Shown: positions 46,559-56,047, numbered from the stretch's first letter. The stretch is DNA of 64,000 bases from Pseudomonadaceae bacterium (GCA_030602315.1 JAUVZY010000018.1:1-64000), one strand, 5' to 3'. The notes: generated from the sequence alone by a model not told the origin. A program made the numbers and translations.

Positions 46559-47899
46559 ATGAGATATTCCCGACTGCGCGCGCCGGATGTCACCGAGGAC
46601 AGTCTAGTCTCCTCGCTCAAGCGCTACGCCGAACCCCTGCCCGCCACCGACTCGCCCGAGTTCGCCGCCCTCTTCGATCGCTTCGGCGATGCGCGGGTGG
46701 TGCTGATCGGCGAGGCCAGCCATGGCACGTCCGAGTTCTACTGCGCGCGCAACGCCATCACCCGGCGCCTGATCGAACAGCACGGCTTCAACATCGTCGC
46801 CACCGAAGCGGACTGGCCCGACGCAGCGAAGATCGACCGCTATGTACGCCTCGGCGAGGCCGCCAGCTGGGCAACCGAGGCGTTCAAGCGCTTCCCCACC
46901 TGGATGTGGCGCAACCGGGAAACCGCCGAGTTCGCCGACTGGCTACGCCAGCACAATGACCAGCGCCCCGAGGCCGAGCGCGTGGAGTTTCGCGGGCTGG
47001 ACGTCTACAGCCTCGGCGCCTCGCTGGAGGAAGTACTGCGCTACCTGCACGAAGTCGACCCCAAGGCCGTCGAGCGCGCGCGTGAACGCTACAGCTGCCT
47101 GACGCCCTGGCAGCACGAGCCGGCGCGCTATGCCCGCCACGTCGCCATCGAGGGCGAAAGGTCCTGCGAAGCGGTGGTGGTGGAGCAGCTGCAGGAATTG
47201 CTCGACCAGCGCCTGGAATACCTGCAGCAGGGCGGCGAGCGCTTCTTCGACGCCGAGCGCAACGCCCGCGTGGTGGTGGCCGCCGAGGAGTACTACCGGA
47301 CGCTCTACCGTGGCTCCACCGAATCGTGGAACCTGCGCGACCGGCACATGTTCGACACCCTCAAGGCCCTGCTCAGCCATCGCGGCGAGCACGCCAAGGC
47401 CGTGGTCTGGGCGCACAACTCGCACATCGGCAACGCCGCCGCCACCTCGATGGGCTGGGGCGGCGAATTCAATATCGGCGAGCTGTGCCGCACCGCCTTC
47501 GGCCGCGAGGCGGTGCTGATCGGCCAGTTCACCGATCGCGGCGAGGTGGCCGCCGCAGACAACTGGGACGAGCCGATGCGCATCAAGCCGGTGCGCCCGG
47601 CGCGGGACGACAGCTGGGAAAAACTGTTTCTGCGCGTCGGCCAGAGCGCCACGCTCACCGACTGGCGCGACAGCACCCGGCGCGAGCTGCGCCTGGCACT
47701 GTCCGGACCGCGCCTGGAACGGGCCATCGGCGTCATTTATCGGCCCCACACCGAGCGCCAGAGCCATTATTTCCAGGCGATCCTGGCCGAACAGTTCGAC
47801 GCCCTGCTGTGGTTCGAGCAGACCCGCGCGGTCGAGCCGATCGCCTCGCAGCAGCCCGAGCACACCGACATTCCGGAAACCTACCCGTTCGGAGAGTGA
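46559..47899 (+). CDS. Erythromycin-esterase-family protein
   Basis: A 446-residue protein of the EreA/ChaN-like superfamily. It has the motifs 'VVLIGEASHGTSEFY' with the active-site His and Glu, 'ATEADWPDA', 'FRGLDVYSLGASLEEV' and 'VVWAHNSHIGNAAATSMGWGGEFNIG'. Most chromosomal members are stress-associated hydrolases of unknown substrate, not resistance genes. GGAGGAGG precedes ATG 46559. It lies 4 bp before the phosphoribosyltransferase gene and is co-transcribed with it. Confidence 0.88.
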   Translation: MRYSRLRAPDVTEDSLVSSLKRYAEPLPATDSPEFAALFDRFGDARVVLIGEASHGTSEFYCARNAITRRLIEQHGFNIVATEADWPDAAKIDRYVRLGEAASWATEAFKRFPTWMWRNRETAEFADWLRQHNDQRPEAERVEFRGLDVYSLGASLEEVLRYLHEVDPKAVERARERYSCLTPWQHEPARYARHVAIEGERSCEAVVVEQLQELLDQRLEYLQQGGERFFDAERNARVVVAAEEYYRTLYRGSTESWNLRDRHMFDTLKALLSHRGEHAKAVVWAHNSHIGNAAATSMGWGGEFNIGELCRTAFGREAVLIGQFTDRGEVAAADNWDEPMRIKPVRPARDDSWEKLFLRVGQSATLTDWRDSTRRELRLALSGPRLERAIGVIYRPHTERQSHYFQAILAEQFDALLWFEQTRAVEPIASQQPEHTDIPETYPFGE

Positions 47900-47903
47900 A
47901 GCC

Positions 47904-48608
47904 ATGTCCCTCTACGCTCACCAGCCCCTGTTCGAGAACCGTCGCCAGGCTGGCCGTGCGCTGGCACCGGCCGTCGCCCACCTGGCGCAACAGCAGCCAC
48001 TGGTCCTGGCGCTGCCGCGCGGCGGTGTCCCGGTGGCCTACGAGATCGCCCAGGCGCTGAACGTGACTTTGGATCTGGTACTGGTGCGCAAGATCGGCGC
48101 TCCGGGCAATGAGGAGCTGGCCCTGGGCGCGGTGGTCGATGGCGCGGAGCCGCAATTGGTCGCCAACAGCGAGCTGATTCGCCTGCTGGCACCGCCCGCG
48201 CAATGGTTCGAGGAAGAGACGCGACGCCAACTGGTGGAGCTGGAACGGCGCCGCCAGCACTATTGCGGCGAACGGCCGGCACCGAAGGTGACGCACCGTT
48301 GCGTGATACTGGTGGATGACGGCATCGCCACCGGCGCCTCGATGCGCGCGGCGATCAAGGGGCTGGCCAAGGCCGGCGCCGCGCGACTGGTGGTGGCGGT
48401 CCCGGTGGCTCCGCGCGACACCCTGGAAGAACTGCGCCGCGAGGTCGACGAGGTGATCTGCCTGGCGACGCCGGAACCCTTCGTCGGGGTGGGCCGGCAT
48501 TACGCCGACTTCGCCCAGACCACCGACGAGGAAGTGGTGAGTCTGCTCGACCGCAGCCTGAGCTTCGGCCAGGTGCCGAATCAGGCGACCGGCGCCGGCG
48601 GCGGCTGA
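47904..48608 (+). CDS. Phosphoribosyltransferase-family protein
   Basis: A 234-residue PRTase. The PRPP loop is 'VILVDDGIATGASMRAAIKGL', and an N-terminal 'LALPRGGVPVAYEIAQALNV' with 'VRKIGAPGNEELALGAV' is typical of the stand-alone PRTases found beside erythromycin-esterase genes. It may act on a nucleobase or stress metabolite; the substrate is unknown. Its 3' end overlaps a convergent micro-ORF by 28 bp. Confidence 0.87.
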   Translation: MSLYAHQPLFENRRQAGRALAPAVAHLAQQQPLVLALPRGGVPVAYEIAQALNVTLDLVLVRKIGAPGNEELALGAVVDGAEPQLVANSELIRLLAPPAQWFEEETRRQLVELERRRQHYCGERPAPKVTHRCVILVDDGIATGASMRAAIKGLAKAGAARLVVAVPVAPRDTLEELRREVDEVICLATPEPFVGVGRHYADFAQTTDEEVVSLLDRSLSFGQVPNQATGAGGG

Positions 48609-48727
48609 TCGGGAATGGTCGGCTCGCCCGGCTCGCTCGGCTGCACCGGCACGCCGGGCTCGTTGGGCTGGCCGGGCTGTGGATCGCCCGGCTGCTGGGC
48701 GTATGGCGAAACGTTCGGCATGCTCAT
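48581..48727 (-). CDS. Pro-rich 48-residue micro-protein
   Basis: A short gene with a strong ribosome site (GGAGG, five bases before the ATG). It encodes 48 residues: 'MSMPNVSPYAQQPGDPQP' followed by Gly-Gln-Pro-Asn-Glu-Pro, Val-Gln-Pro-Ser-Glu-Pro and Gly-Glu-Pro repeats, ending in PPPAPVA. It has no signal or TM segment. It overlaps the 3' end of the phosphoribosyltransferase gene on the other strand by 28 bp. It probably has a structural or spacer-like role; the opposite-strand frame is Gly/Pro-rich only because of this repeat. Confidence 0.6.
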   Translation of the reverse strand: MSMPNVSPYAQQPGDPQPGQPNEPGVPVQPSEPGEPTIPDQPPPAPVA

Positions 48728-48820
48728 CGAAACCTCCGCAGGATGCGCGGCGCGCGACGGGCGCGCCGGTTTCCCGGTAGAGGCCGGCGGCGGCCGGGAA
48801 ATTCCCTCAGCTCGTCCGCC

Positions 48821-49360
48821 TTACCACATCAGATCGTCCGGCACCTTGTAGGCGGCGTACGGATCGTCTTCCTCGGCGGCTTCGGTGGGCGTGTTCAGCA
48901 GCACCACGCGCTGCTTGTCGCGCTCCTGGATCTTCAGCGCGGCATCACGCGGGATCATCTCGTAGCCGCCGTCGTGGCGCACGATGGCCAGGGAACCGCG
49001 CGAGAGCTTGTCGCGCAGCATGGCGTTCACCGCGATGCGCTTGACCTTCTTGCCGTCGACGAAGTTGTAGTAGTCGTCGCCGACGATCTTCGGCAGCCGG
49101 CTGGTCTCGATGAGCTGCTTGACCTGCGCCTGGCGCGCCTTCTGCTCGACCTTCTCCTGCTGCTGACGATTCAGTTCGCGGTCGCGCTCGACCTTCTCGG
49201 CATGCGCCTTGAGCGCGGCCTCGCGCAGCGACTCGTCCTTCTCGACCTGGCCCTTGCGCTCCAGACGCTCCTGTTTCTGCTGCTGCTTGCTGGCCTGCTT
49301 GGCCTGCTTCTCATTGACCAGCCCGGCTTTGAGCAGCTGGTCGCGAAGGGAAAGAGCCAT
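48821..49360 (-). CDS. DUF2058 (YaiL-type) nucleoprotein-like protein
   Basis: A 179-residue basic, highly charged protein. An N-terminal coiled coil covers about 8-90 (Lys/Gln/Glu repeats), and a C-terminal domain has 'PKIVGDDYYNFVDGKKVKRIAVNAMLRDKLSRGSLAIVRHDGGYEMIPRDAALKI'. It is called a nucleoprotein/polynucleotide-associated enzyme in older annotations; role unsettled. AAGGTTGATAC precedes the ATG. Confidence 0.88.
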   Translation of the reverse strand: MALSLRDQLLKAGLVNEKQAKQASKQQQKQERLERKGQVEKDESLREAALKAHAEKVERDRELNRQQQEKVEQKARQAQVKQLIETSRLPKIVGDDYYNFVDGKKVKRIAVNAMLRDKLSRGSLAIVRHDGGYEMIPRDAALKIQERDKQRVVLLNTPTEAAEEDDPYAAYKVPDDLMW

Positions 49361-49437
49361 GTATCAACCTTAGAACGATGATGAACGGGAAAGCCCTGCA
49401 AGTCTGCGGCGTGGCCGGGACAAGTCAAGGGCCAGGG

Positions 49438-50262
49438 TCAGTCGGCGGCCTTTTCGACGCGTTTGGCCTGGTCCCAGAGGCCATCGAGCTCCTCCAGCGA
49501 GCAGTCCTGCAGGTCTTTGCCGGCCTTGCGCAGTTCGCTCTCGATGAAGCGAAAGCGTCGCTCGAACTTGGCGTTGGCCGCACGCAGCCCGGCTTCCGGA
49601 TCGACTTTCAGGTGCCGCGCAAGGTTCACCGCCACAAACAGCAGATCGCCGACTTCCTCGGCAATCGCCGGCTCGTCGGCGCTGCTCATCGCCTCGAGCA
49701 GCTCGTCGAGCTCCTCGCGCAGCTTGTCGATCACCGGCAGCGCGTCCGGCCAGTCAAAACCGACCTGGGCCGCGCGCTTTTGCAGCTTGGCGGCGCGGCT
49801 GAGCGCCGGCAGCGCGGTGGGCACGTCATCGAGCAACGACAGCTGCTCGGGCGTCTCGGCCTGCTCGGCGCGCTCCTGGGCCTTGATCTCTTCCCAGCGC
49901 TGCTTGATCGCCGCCTCTTCGAGGCGCGGCAGATCCTCGGCGCCGTACAGGTCGCCATCGGGGAACACGTGTGGATGCCGGCGCACCAGCTTGCGGGTGA
50001 TGGCGTCGACCACCTGGGCAAAATCGAAGCGCCCGTCCTCGCGGCCGAGCTGGGCGTAGTAGACGACCTGGAACAGCAGATCGCCCAGCTCGCCGGGCAG
50101 GTGCTCGAAATCGCCGCGCTCGATGGCGTCGGCCACCTCGTAGGCTTCTTCCAGGGTATGCGGGACGATGCTGGCGTAGTCCTGCTTGAGGTCCCAGGGG
50201 CAGCCGTATTGCGGATGGCGCAGGCGGGCCATCAGGTGCAGCAGGTCGTCGAGCTGGTACAT
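49438..50262 (-). CDS. mazG: Nucleoside triphosphate pyrophosphohydrolase MazG
   Basis: A 274-residue two-domain MazG. The N-terminal domain has 'LRHPQYGCPWDLKQDYASIVPHTLEEAYEVADAIE' and 'ELGDLLFQVVYYAQ'. The second has 'ELDELLEAM' and 'EEVGDLLFVAVNLARHL'. EExxE magnesium motifs occur in both. It hydrolyses non-canonical NTPs; in some bacteria it also lowers ppGpp during starvation, and relA is close by. The gene directly follows the methyltransferase gene. Confidence 0.93.
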   Translation of the reverse strand: MYQLDDLLHLMARLRHPQYGCPWDLKQDYASIVPHTLEEAYEVADAIERGDFEHLPGELGDLLFQVVYYAQLGREDGRFDFAQVVDAITRKLVRRHPHVFPDGDLYGAEDLPRLEEAAIKQRWEEIKAQERAEQAETPEQLSLLDDVPTALPALSRAAKLQKRAAQVGFDWPDALPVIDKLREELDELLEAMSSADEPAIAEEVGDLLFVAVNLARHLKVDPEAGLRAANAKFERRFRFIESELRKAGKDLQDCSLEELDGLWDQAKRVEKAAD

Positions 50263-50298
50263 GGCATCTCCGGTCAGGCGTGAACTGACCGGAGGATA

Positions 50299-51153
50299 TC
50301 AGCTGCCCGCCGGGTTTCGGTCGCTGGCCGGCAACAGGCCGAGGCGCCGCCAGTGCGGCAGCACCAGCCGCTCGAAGCATTCCAGGCGCCGCTCGAGGCC
50401 CTCGGCCAACGGCCGGCCGGCCTGTTCGAGGACGATGCGCACCATCTCCTGGAGCAGGTCGCCCTCCACCCCCGGGCATTCGAGCAGCACCTTAAGCGCC
50501 GCCATCTGCAGCAGGTCGGCCGGCAGCGCACTGCCCAGGGCGGGCGCGGCCAGATGGGCATGCCCACTGCCCTCGAGCGCCTGCTCGCAGATCAGCCGAT
50601 TGAGCCGCTGGCAACGCTCGCGGGTCACCGGACACGGCTCGGGCAATGCCGGCTCGCTGGCCAGCAGGCGCACGCTGGAGTCGGCGAATTCGACCGGGTC
50701 CGACAGATCGATCAGTGCCCCGCCCGGTTTCAGCCAGCGGGCGGCGCAACGTTCGATGGCCGCGGCGGCGGCGTGATCGGTGATCGCCTCGCCGTCGAAC
50801 ACGATCACATCATGCAGCGGCCCGCGGGCGCAGTCGGCGAGCGCCAGCGAAGCCAGCGGCGCGCAGAGAAACACCACGTTGTTGATCGCCGCCGCCTCGG
50901 CCAACCGACGGCCCTCGGCGATCCGCCGGCGGTCGGCGTCGATGGCGATAAAGCGCGCCAGCGGGTTGGCCGCGGCGTTGATCACCGCGCCCAGCCCCGA
51001 ACCACAGCCCAGCTCGCACCAGGAGTAGCGCTCACCCGGCTGTGGCAGGCGGACGCCACGGGCGCTGGCGGTGGCCGCCAGCCACAGCGGCGGGCAGGCA
51101 TCGGTCAGCCGATCGGCTTCTGACAATACGGATTGGGCGAAGGGCGTGAGCAT
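50299..51153 (-). CDS. Class I SAM-dependent methyltransferase
   Basis: A 284-residue protein. The SAM-binding motif I is 'WCELGCGSGLGAVINAAANP', followed by 'FIAIDADRRRIAEGRRLAEAA' and 'HDVIVFDGEAITDHAAAAAIERCAARWLKPGGALIDLSD'. A helical C-terminal region resembles methyltransferase regulatory domains. GGAGG lies five bases before ATG 51153. It may be co-transcribed with mazG (36-bp gap). The substrate is unknown. A possible Fur box lies 155 bp upstream. Confidence 0.8.
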   Translation of the reverse strand: MLTPFAQSVLSEADRLTDACPPLWLAATASARGVRLPQPGERYSWCELGCGSGLGAVINAAANPLARFIAIDADRRRIAEGRRLAEAAAINNVVFLCAPLASLALADCARGPLHDVIVFDGEAITDHAAAAAIERCAARWLKPGGALIDLSDPVEFADSSVRLLASEPALPEPCPVTRERCQRLNRLICEQALEGSGHAHLAAPALGSALPADLLQMAALKVLLECPGVEGDLLQEMVRIVLEQAGRPLAEGLERRLECFERLVLPHWRRLGLLPASDRNPAGS

Positions 51154-51307
51154 GAAGCCTCCATGACAAGGCCGAGAACGCAAATGGCATGGATGACTTG
51201 CTCATGCCGCCGATGGCAGATGCACGGCGGCGGGCCATGTCCTGCCCGCCTCGCCCGCCCTGACCAGCCCCCTGTTCAGGACGTGGCAATGCATCCCGCA
51301 TGGACTA

Positions 51308-51326
51308 GATAATAGCGATTCTCATT
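51308..51326. promoter_or_regulatory. Candidate Fur box
   Basis: GATAATAGCGATTCTCATT matches the 19-bp Fur consensus at about 11 positions and has the typical GATAAT and TCTCATT halves. It lies in the 258-bp gap between the relA terminator and the methyltransferase gene. Iron control of that gene or of a small RNA is inference. Confidence 0.45.
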
Positions 51327-51367
51327 TGAGAGTAAAGTGCAATTTGCGCGCACGGCTCGCCCGCGGC

Positions 51368-51393
51368 AAAAAAACGCCCGCACAAGGCGGGCG
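51368..51393 (-). terminator. relA intrinsic terminator
   Basis: CGCCCGC and GCGGGCG form a 7-bp stem with a five-base loop, followed by seven T on the minus strand. It lies about 20 bp beyond the relA stop codon. Confidence 0.85.
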
Positions 51394-51411
51394 CGGGTGG
51401 CACGAGGCGCC

Positions 51412-53655
51412 TCAGGCCGAGCGGTGGCGCCGCGCCTCGATGATGTTGGGCAGCTGGGAAATCCGCCCGAGCAGCCGGCCCAGGGCGTCGAGGCCAGGGA
51501 TTTCGATGGTCAGCGACATGTTCGCCGTGCTGTCTTCCTTGTTCGACTGGGTATTCACCGAGAGCACGTTGATCTTCTCGTTGAGGAGCACCTGCGAGAT
51601 GTCGCGCAACAGGCCCGCACGGTCGTAGGCGCGGATGAGGATTTCCACCGGGTAGGTCTTCTCCGGCACCGGCCCCCAGCTGACCTGAATGATCCGCTCC
51701 GGTTCGCGGCCGGCCAGCTGCAGCACGTTGGCGCAGTCCTGACGGTGGATGGTCACGCCGCGGCCCAAGGTGATGTAGCCGACGATGGGGTCGCCCGGCA
51801 GCGGCTGGCAGCAGCCGGCCATCTGCGTCATCAGGTTGCCGACGCCCTGGATCTGCACGTCGTCGCGCCGGCCGGTGCGCGACGGGGTCGGCGCCTTGCG
51901 CGGGATCAGCTCGAGCTGGTCGGTGTCGCGCTCGGGCTCGACCAGCGCCTGGGCCAGGTTGACCAGCTGGGTCAGACGCAGGTCGGTGGCGCCGAGGGCG
52001 GCGAACATGTCCTCGGCGGTCTTCATGTTGGCCTTCTCGGCCAGCCGCTCGAAGTCCACCGGCGGCATGTCCAGGCGCGCCAGTTCGCGCTCGAGCATGC
52101 TCTTGCCGGCGGCCACGTTCTGGTCGCGCGCCTGCAGCTTGAACCAGTGGACGATCTTCGCCCGCGCCCGCGAGGTGGTGACGTAGCCGAGGTTGGGGTT
52201 CAGCCAGTCGCGGCTGGGCGAGCCCTGCTTGCTGGTGATGATCTCCACCTGCTCGCCGGTCTGCAGGCTGTAGTTGAGCGGCACGATACGCCCGTTGACC
52301 TTGGCGCCCCGGCAGCCGTGGCCGATCTCGGTGTGCACGCGGTAGGCGAAATCCAGCGGGGTGGCGCCCTTGGGCAGGTCGATGGCGTGGCCGTCGGGGG
52401 TGAACACGTAGACCCGGTCCGGTTCGATGTCCACGCGCAGCTGCTCGGCCAGGCCGCCGATGTCACCCAGTTCCTCGTGCCACTCCAGCACCTGGCGCAG
52501 CCAGGAGATCTTCTCTTCGTAGTGGTTGGAGCCGGACTTGACGTCGGTGCCCTTGTAGCGCCAGTGCGCGCACACGCCGAGCTCGGCTTCCTCGTGCATG
52601 GCGTGGGTGCGGATCTGCACCTCCAGCACCTTGCCCTCCGGGCCGATCACCGCGGTGTGAAGCGAGCGGTAGCCGTTCTCCTTGGGGTTGGCGATGTAGT
52701 CGTCAAACTCCTTGGGAATGTGCCGCCACAGCGAGTGCACGATGCCGAGGGCGGTGTAGCAGTCGCGGATTTCCGGCACCAGCACACGCACGGCGCGAAC
52801 GTCGTAGATCTGGCTGAACTGCAGGCCCTTCTTCTGCATCTTCCGCCAGATGGAATAGATGTGCTTGGCGCGCCCGGCGATGTCGGCCTTGATGTGGCTC
52901 TCGGTCAGCGCATCGCGCAGCTGCTGCATCACGGTGTTGATGTACAGCTCGCGGTCGACGCGCCGCTCGTGCAACAGCTGGGCGATCTGCTTGTACTGCT
53001 CGGGCTCGAGGTAGCGGAAGGACAGGTCCTCCAGCTCCCACTTGATGTGGCCGATGCCCAGGCGATGGGCCAAGGGCGCGTAGATGTCGAACACCTCGCG
53101 GGCGACGCGGCGCTTCTTCTCTTCGTCGGCGTTCTTCACCGCGCGGATGGCGCAGGTGCGCTCGGCCAGCTTGATCAGCGCGACGCGCACGTCGTCGACC
53201 ATCGCCACCAGCATCTTGCGCAGGTTCTCCACCTGCTGCTGGGTACCGAGCACCAGCGAGTCGCGGGGGTTGAGGCTGGCGCTGATCGCCGCCATGCGCA
53301 GCACACCCTCGATCAGCTTGCCGACCACCTCGCCGAAGCGGGCGATCACATCATCGAGCTGGATCTTGCCCTCGCGTACACCGCGGTAGAGCACCGCGGC
53401 CACCAGGCTGTCCTGGTCGAGCTTGAGGTCGGCGAGGATCTCGGCGATCTCGAGGCCGGTCTGGAAGCTGGAGATGTTGGCCCAGGCCTTGTCGCTGTTC
53501 TTAGCGTTGGCCTCGGCGGTGCGGGCGAACTCGCAGGCTTCCTTCAGCGCCTGGCGCTCCAGCGCCGGGTCCATGCTGAGCACGTGATCGAGCCAGCGTT
53601 CGAGGTCGATGCTGCCATCGGTGTTGACCGGCTGAAGCGCTCTAACCTGTACCAT
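51412..53655 (-). CDS. relA: GTP pyrophosphokinase RelA
   Basis: The protein is 747 residues, the RelA length. The N-terminal HD region is degenerate ('AAVLYRGVREGKI'), as expected for a synthetase without hydrolase activity. The synthetase domain has 'IYDVRAVRVLVPEIRDCYTALGIVH' and 'NPKENGYRSLHTAVIG'. TGS ('VYVFTPDGHAIDLPKGATPLDFAYRVH'), zinc-finger ('AGCCQPLPGDPIVGYI') and ACT domains follow. It makes (p)ppGpp on stalled ribosomes. It is followed by its own terminator and preceded by rlmD, as in other pseudomonads. Confidence 0.97.
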   Translation of the reverse strand: MVQVRALQPVNTDGSIDLERWLDHVLSMDPALERQALKEACEFARTAEANAKNSDKAWANISSFQTGLEIAEILADLKLDQDSLVAAVLYRGVREGKIQLDDVIARFGEVVGKLIEGVLRMAAISASLNPRDSLVLGTQQQVENLRKMLVAMVDDVRVALIKLAERTCAIRAVKNADEEKKRRVAREVFDIYAPLAHRLGIGHIKWELEDLSFRYLEPEQYKQIAQLLHERRVDRELYINTVMQQLRDALTESHIKADIAGRAKHIYSIWRKMQKKGLQFSQIYDVRAVRVLVPEIRDCYTALGIVHSLWRHIPKEFDDYIANPKENGYRSLHTAVIGPEGKVLEVQIRTHAMHEEAELGVCAHWRYKGTDVKSGSNHYEEKISWLRQVLEWHEELGDIGGLAEQLRVDIEPDRVYVFTPDGHAIDLPKGATPLDFAYRVHTEIGHGCRGAKVNGRIVPLNYSLQTGEQVEIITSKQGSPSRDWLNPNLGYVTTSRARAKIVHWFKLQARDQNVAAGKSMLERELARLDMPPVDFERLAEKANMKTAEDMFAALGATDLRLTQLVNLAQALVEPERDTDQLELIPRKAPTPSRTGRRDDVQIQGVGNLMTQMAGCCQPLPGDPIVGYITLGRGVTIHRQDCANVLQLAGREPERIIQVSWGPVPEKTYPVEILIRAYDRAGLLRDISQVLLNEKINVLSVNTQSNKEDSTANMSLTIEIPGLDALGRLLGRISQLPNIIEARRHRSA

Positions 53656-53746
53656 CCACTTCTTCCCTCTGCGCAGACCCTGCGCCTTGTCGCCCGGTTC
53701 GTCGCCGGGCGGTTGTTATCGCCGCCTGTCGAAGGCAGCCAACCCA

Positions 53747-55096
53747 CTACTTCTCGAACAGCGCCATGGCTTCCACATGGGCGGTCTGCGGGAACATGTC
53801 CAGCACACCGGCCCGCGTCAGGCGAAAGCCCTGGCGGCTCAGTTCGGCAGCATCCCTTGCCAGTGTCGCCGGGTTACAGGAGACGTATAGCACACGCTCC
53901 GGCCCCAATTGATCGAGCTGCCGGACGACCTCCAATGCCCCGTCGCGCGGGGGGTCCAGCAGTACGGCGGGGAACCCGCCACGCGCCCAGGGCGCCTGAT
54001 CGAGCGCCTTGGACAGATCCGCATGATGAAAGTGCACCCGCTCCAGCGAATTTTGCGCGGCGTTCTCACGCGCCCGCGCCACCATCGCCTCGACACCTTC
54101 CACACCCACCACCTCAGCGGCCAGCCTGGCCAGCGGCAAGGCGAAGTTGCCCAGCCCGCAGAACAGATCCAGCACCCGCTCGGAGGGCTGCGGCGCCAGC
54201 CAGTCCAGCGCCTGGGCGATCATCGCTTCGTTCACCGGCTCGTTCACCTGGATGAAGTCGCCGGGTCGGTAATTCAAGGTCAGGTCCCAGCGCTCCAGCC
54301 GGTAACCGAGCCGGGCAGCCGGATCGCGCGGTGCCGGCTCGCCGTCGCCGTGCAACCACAGTTGCACCTGCTGCTCGGCGCAAAGCTGCTCGAGGCGCGC
54401 CAGATCGGCAGCGGCCAGGGGCCCGACATGGCGCACCAGAAGCGCCAGCGCCGTGCCGCTGAACAGTTCGACATGACCGATGGCCTGGGGCTTGTCGAAC
54501 GCGCGCAGGGTCGCCTGCAATGGCGGCAACAGCTTTTGCAAGGGCTGTACCAGCACCGGGCACTGCTCGATGCCGACGATCGCCTGGCTGGCCGCGGCGC
54601 GGAAACCCACCTCCAGCGTGCGCTTTTTCACGTCCCAACGCACCGCCAGGCGGGCGCGGCGGCGATACCCCCACTCCGGTCCGGCGAGCGGCTCAGCCCA
54701 CGCCAGCGGCTGGAGATTGGCCAGGCGCTGCAACTGTTCGGCGAGCGCGCGCTGCTTGAGCGCCAATTGATCGGCGGCCGGCGCATGCTGCAGGCTGCAG
54801 CCGCCGCACTGACCGTAGTGCGGGCAGCCGGCCGGGCGACGCTCGGCACTGCTGACGATCAGCCGCTCGCTGCGCGCCTCGACGATCTGCGCACGGGCGG
54901 CCAGCACCCGCGCTTCGACCTGCTCGCCGGGCAAGGCGCCGGCGACGAACCAGGTGCGCCCATCGACGAAGGCGATGCCGCGGCCATCGTTCGCCAGCCG
55001 CTCGATGGCAAGCGTCTGCTTCTTGCCCACCGGCACCTGCGCCCGGCGCTCACCGCCTGTGGGCTGAAAGCGCAGACTCGGGTTGCGTTTGGCCAT
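53747..55096 (-). CDS. rlmD: 23S rRNA (uracil(1939)-C5)-methyltransferase RlmD
   Basis: A 449-residue enzyme. The N-terminal TRAM domain is followed by an iron-sulphur motif ('[14 protein letters not shown]' with four Cys). The SAM methyltransferase core has '[16 protein letters not shown]', 'LLDPPRDGA' and '[12 protein letters not shown]' with the catalytic Cys. It methylates U1939 of 23S rRNA. The order rlmD-relA-mazG region is conserved in Pseudomonas. Confidence 0.95.
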   Translation of the reverse strand: MAKRNPSLRFQPTGGERRAQVPVGKKQTLAIERLANDGRGIAFVDGRTWFVAGALPGEQVEARVLAARAQIVEARSERLIVSSAERRPAGCPHYGQCGGCSLQHAPAADQLALKQRALAEQLQRLANLQPLAWAEPLAGPEWGYRRRARLAVRWDVKKRTLEVGFRAAASQAIVGIEQCPVLVQPLQKLLPPLQATLRAFDKPQAIGHVELFSGTALALLVRHVGPLAAADLARLEQLCAEQQVQLWLHGDGEPAPRDPAARLGYRLERWDLTLNYRPGDFIQVNEPVNEAMIAQALDWLAPQPSERVLDLFCGLGNFALPLARLAAEVVGVEGVEAMVARARENAAQNSLERVHFHHADLSKALDQAPWARGGFPAVLLDPPRDGALEVVRQLDQLGPERVLYVSCNPATLARDAAELSRQGFRLTRAGVLDMFPQTAHVEAMALFEK

Positions 55097-55147
55097 CTGG
55101 ATATCCGTGAAGCGAAATGAACCGGCCGGTAGTCAGCCGTACGAAGA

Positions 55148-56047
55148 TCAGCGCGGATCGAACACGCCGGTGGACAGGTAGCGGTCGCCGCGATCGCAGA
55201 TGATCGCCACGATCACCGCATTTTCCACCTCGCGCGACAGGCGCAGCGCCGCGGCCACCGCACCGCCGGAGGAGACGCCGCAGAAGATGCCCTCCTCGCG
55301 CGCCATGCGCCGCATGACCTCCTCGGCCTCCTGCTGGGACATGTCCACCACCCGGTCGACCCGCGAGGCGTCGAAGATTTTCGGCAGGTATTCGTGCGGC
55401 CAGCGGCGGATTCCCGGGATCGCCGCGCCCTCGGACGGCTGCAGGCCGACGATCTGGATCGCCGGGTTCTGCTCCTTGAGGTAGCGCGAGGTGCCCATGA
55501 TGGTGCCGGTGGTGCCCATGGAGCTGACGAAATGAGTGATGCTGCCGCCGGTCTGCCGCCAGATTTCCGGGCCGGTGCCGTGGTAGTGGGCCTCGGGGTT
55601 GTCGCCGTTGCCGAACTGGTCGAGCACCTTGCCGCGGCCCTCGGCCTGCATCTGCAGCGCCAGGTCGCGGGCGCCTTCCATGCCCTGCTCCTTGGTGACC
55701 AGGATCAGCTCGGCACCGTAGGCGGTCATCGCCGCCTTGCGCTCGGCACTGGAGTTGTCCGGCATGATCAGGATCATCTTGTAGCCCTTGATCGCCGCCG
55801 CCATCGCCAGGGCGATGCCGGTGTTGCCGGAGGTGGCTTCGATCAGCGTGTCGCCGGGCTGGATGTCGCCGCGCGCCTCGGCCCGCGCGATCATCGACAG
55901 CGCCGGGCGATCCTTCACCGAACCGGCCGGGTTGTTGCCCTCCAGCTTGACCAGAATGGTGTTGCTGGTCTGCCCCGGCAGGCGCTGCAGGCGCACCAGA
56001 GGCGTGTTGCCCACGCAGTCGGCGATGGTCGGGTACTGGATGGTCAT
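55148..56047 (-). CDS. cysM: Cysteine synthase B
   Basis: A 299-residue PLP enzyme. The catalytic Lys lies in 'LEGNNPAGSVKDRPA', with 'EATSGNTGIALAMAAAIKGY', 'SSMGTTGTIMGTSRYL' and 'CGVSSGGAVAAALRL'. It makes cysteine from O-acetylserine and sulphide or thiosulphate. ATG 56047 gives the normal length; upstream in-frame starts are not conserved. It lies convergent or parallel in the conserved cysM-rlmD-relA order. Confidence 0.95.
   Translation of the reverse strand: MTIQYPTIADCVGNTPLVRLQRLPGQTSNTILVKLEGNNPAGSVKDRPALSMIARAEARGDIQPGDTLIEATSGNTGIALAMAAAIKGYKMILIMPDNSSAERKAAMTAYGAELILVTKEQGMEGARDLALQMQAEGRGKVLDQFGNGDNPEAHYHGTGPEIWRQTGGSITHFVSSMGTTGTIMGTSRYLKEQNPAIQIVGLQPSEGAAIPGIRRWPHEYLPKIFDASRVDRVVDMSQQEAEEVMRRMAREEGIFCGVSSGGAVAAALRLSREVENAVIVAIICDRGDRYLSTGVFDPR

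Noticed and set aside
46559-47899. A macrolide resistance gene
   Set aside because: Chromosomal erythromycin-esterase-family proteins linked to PRTases are generally not resistance enzymes, and no mobile context is present.
51032-51301. A small frame starting near the Fur-like box
   Set aside because: It overlaps the methyltransferase gene in another frame, has no ribosome site at its ATG, and its composition is that of a shadow frame.
51337-54255. A 972-codon open frame on the plus strand
   Set aside because: It is antisense to relA and the 3' part of rlmD, and its composition is typical of a shadow frame.
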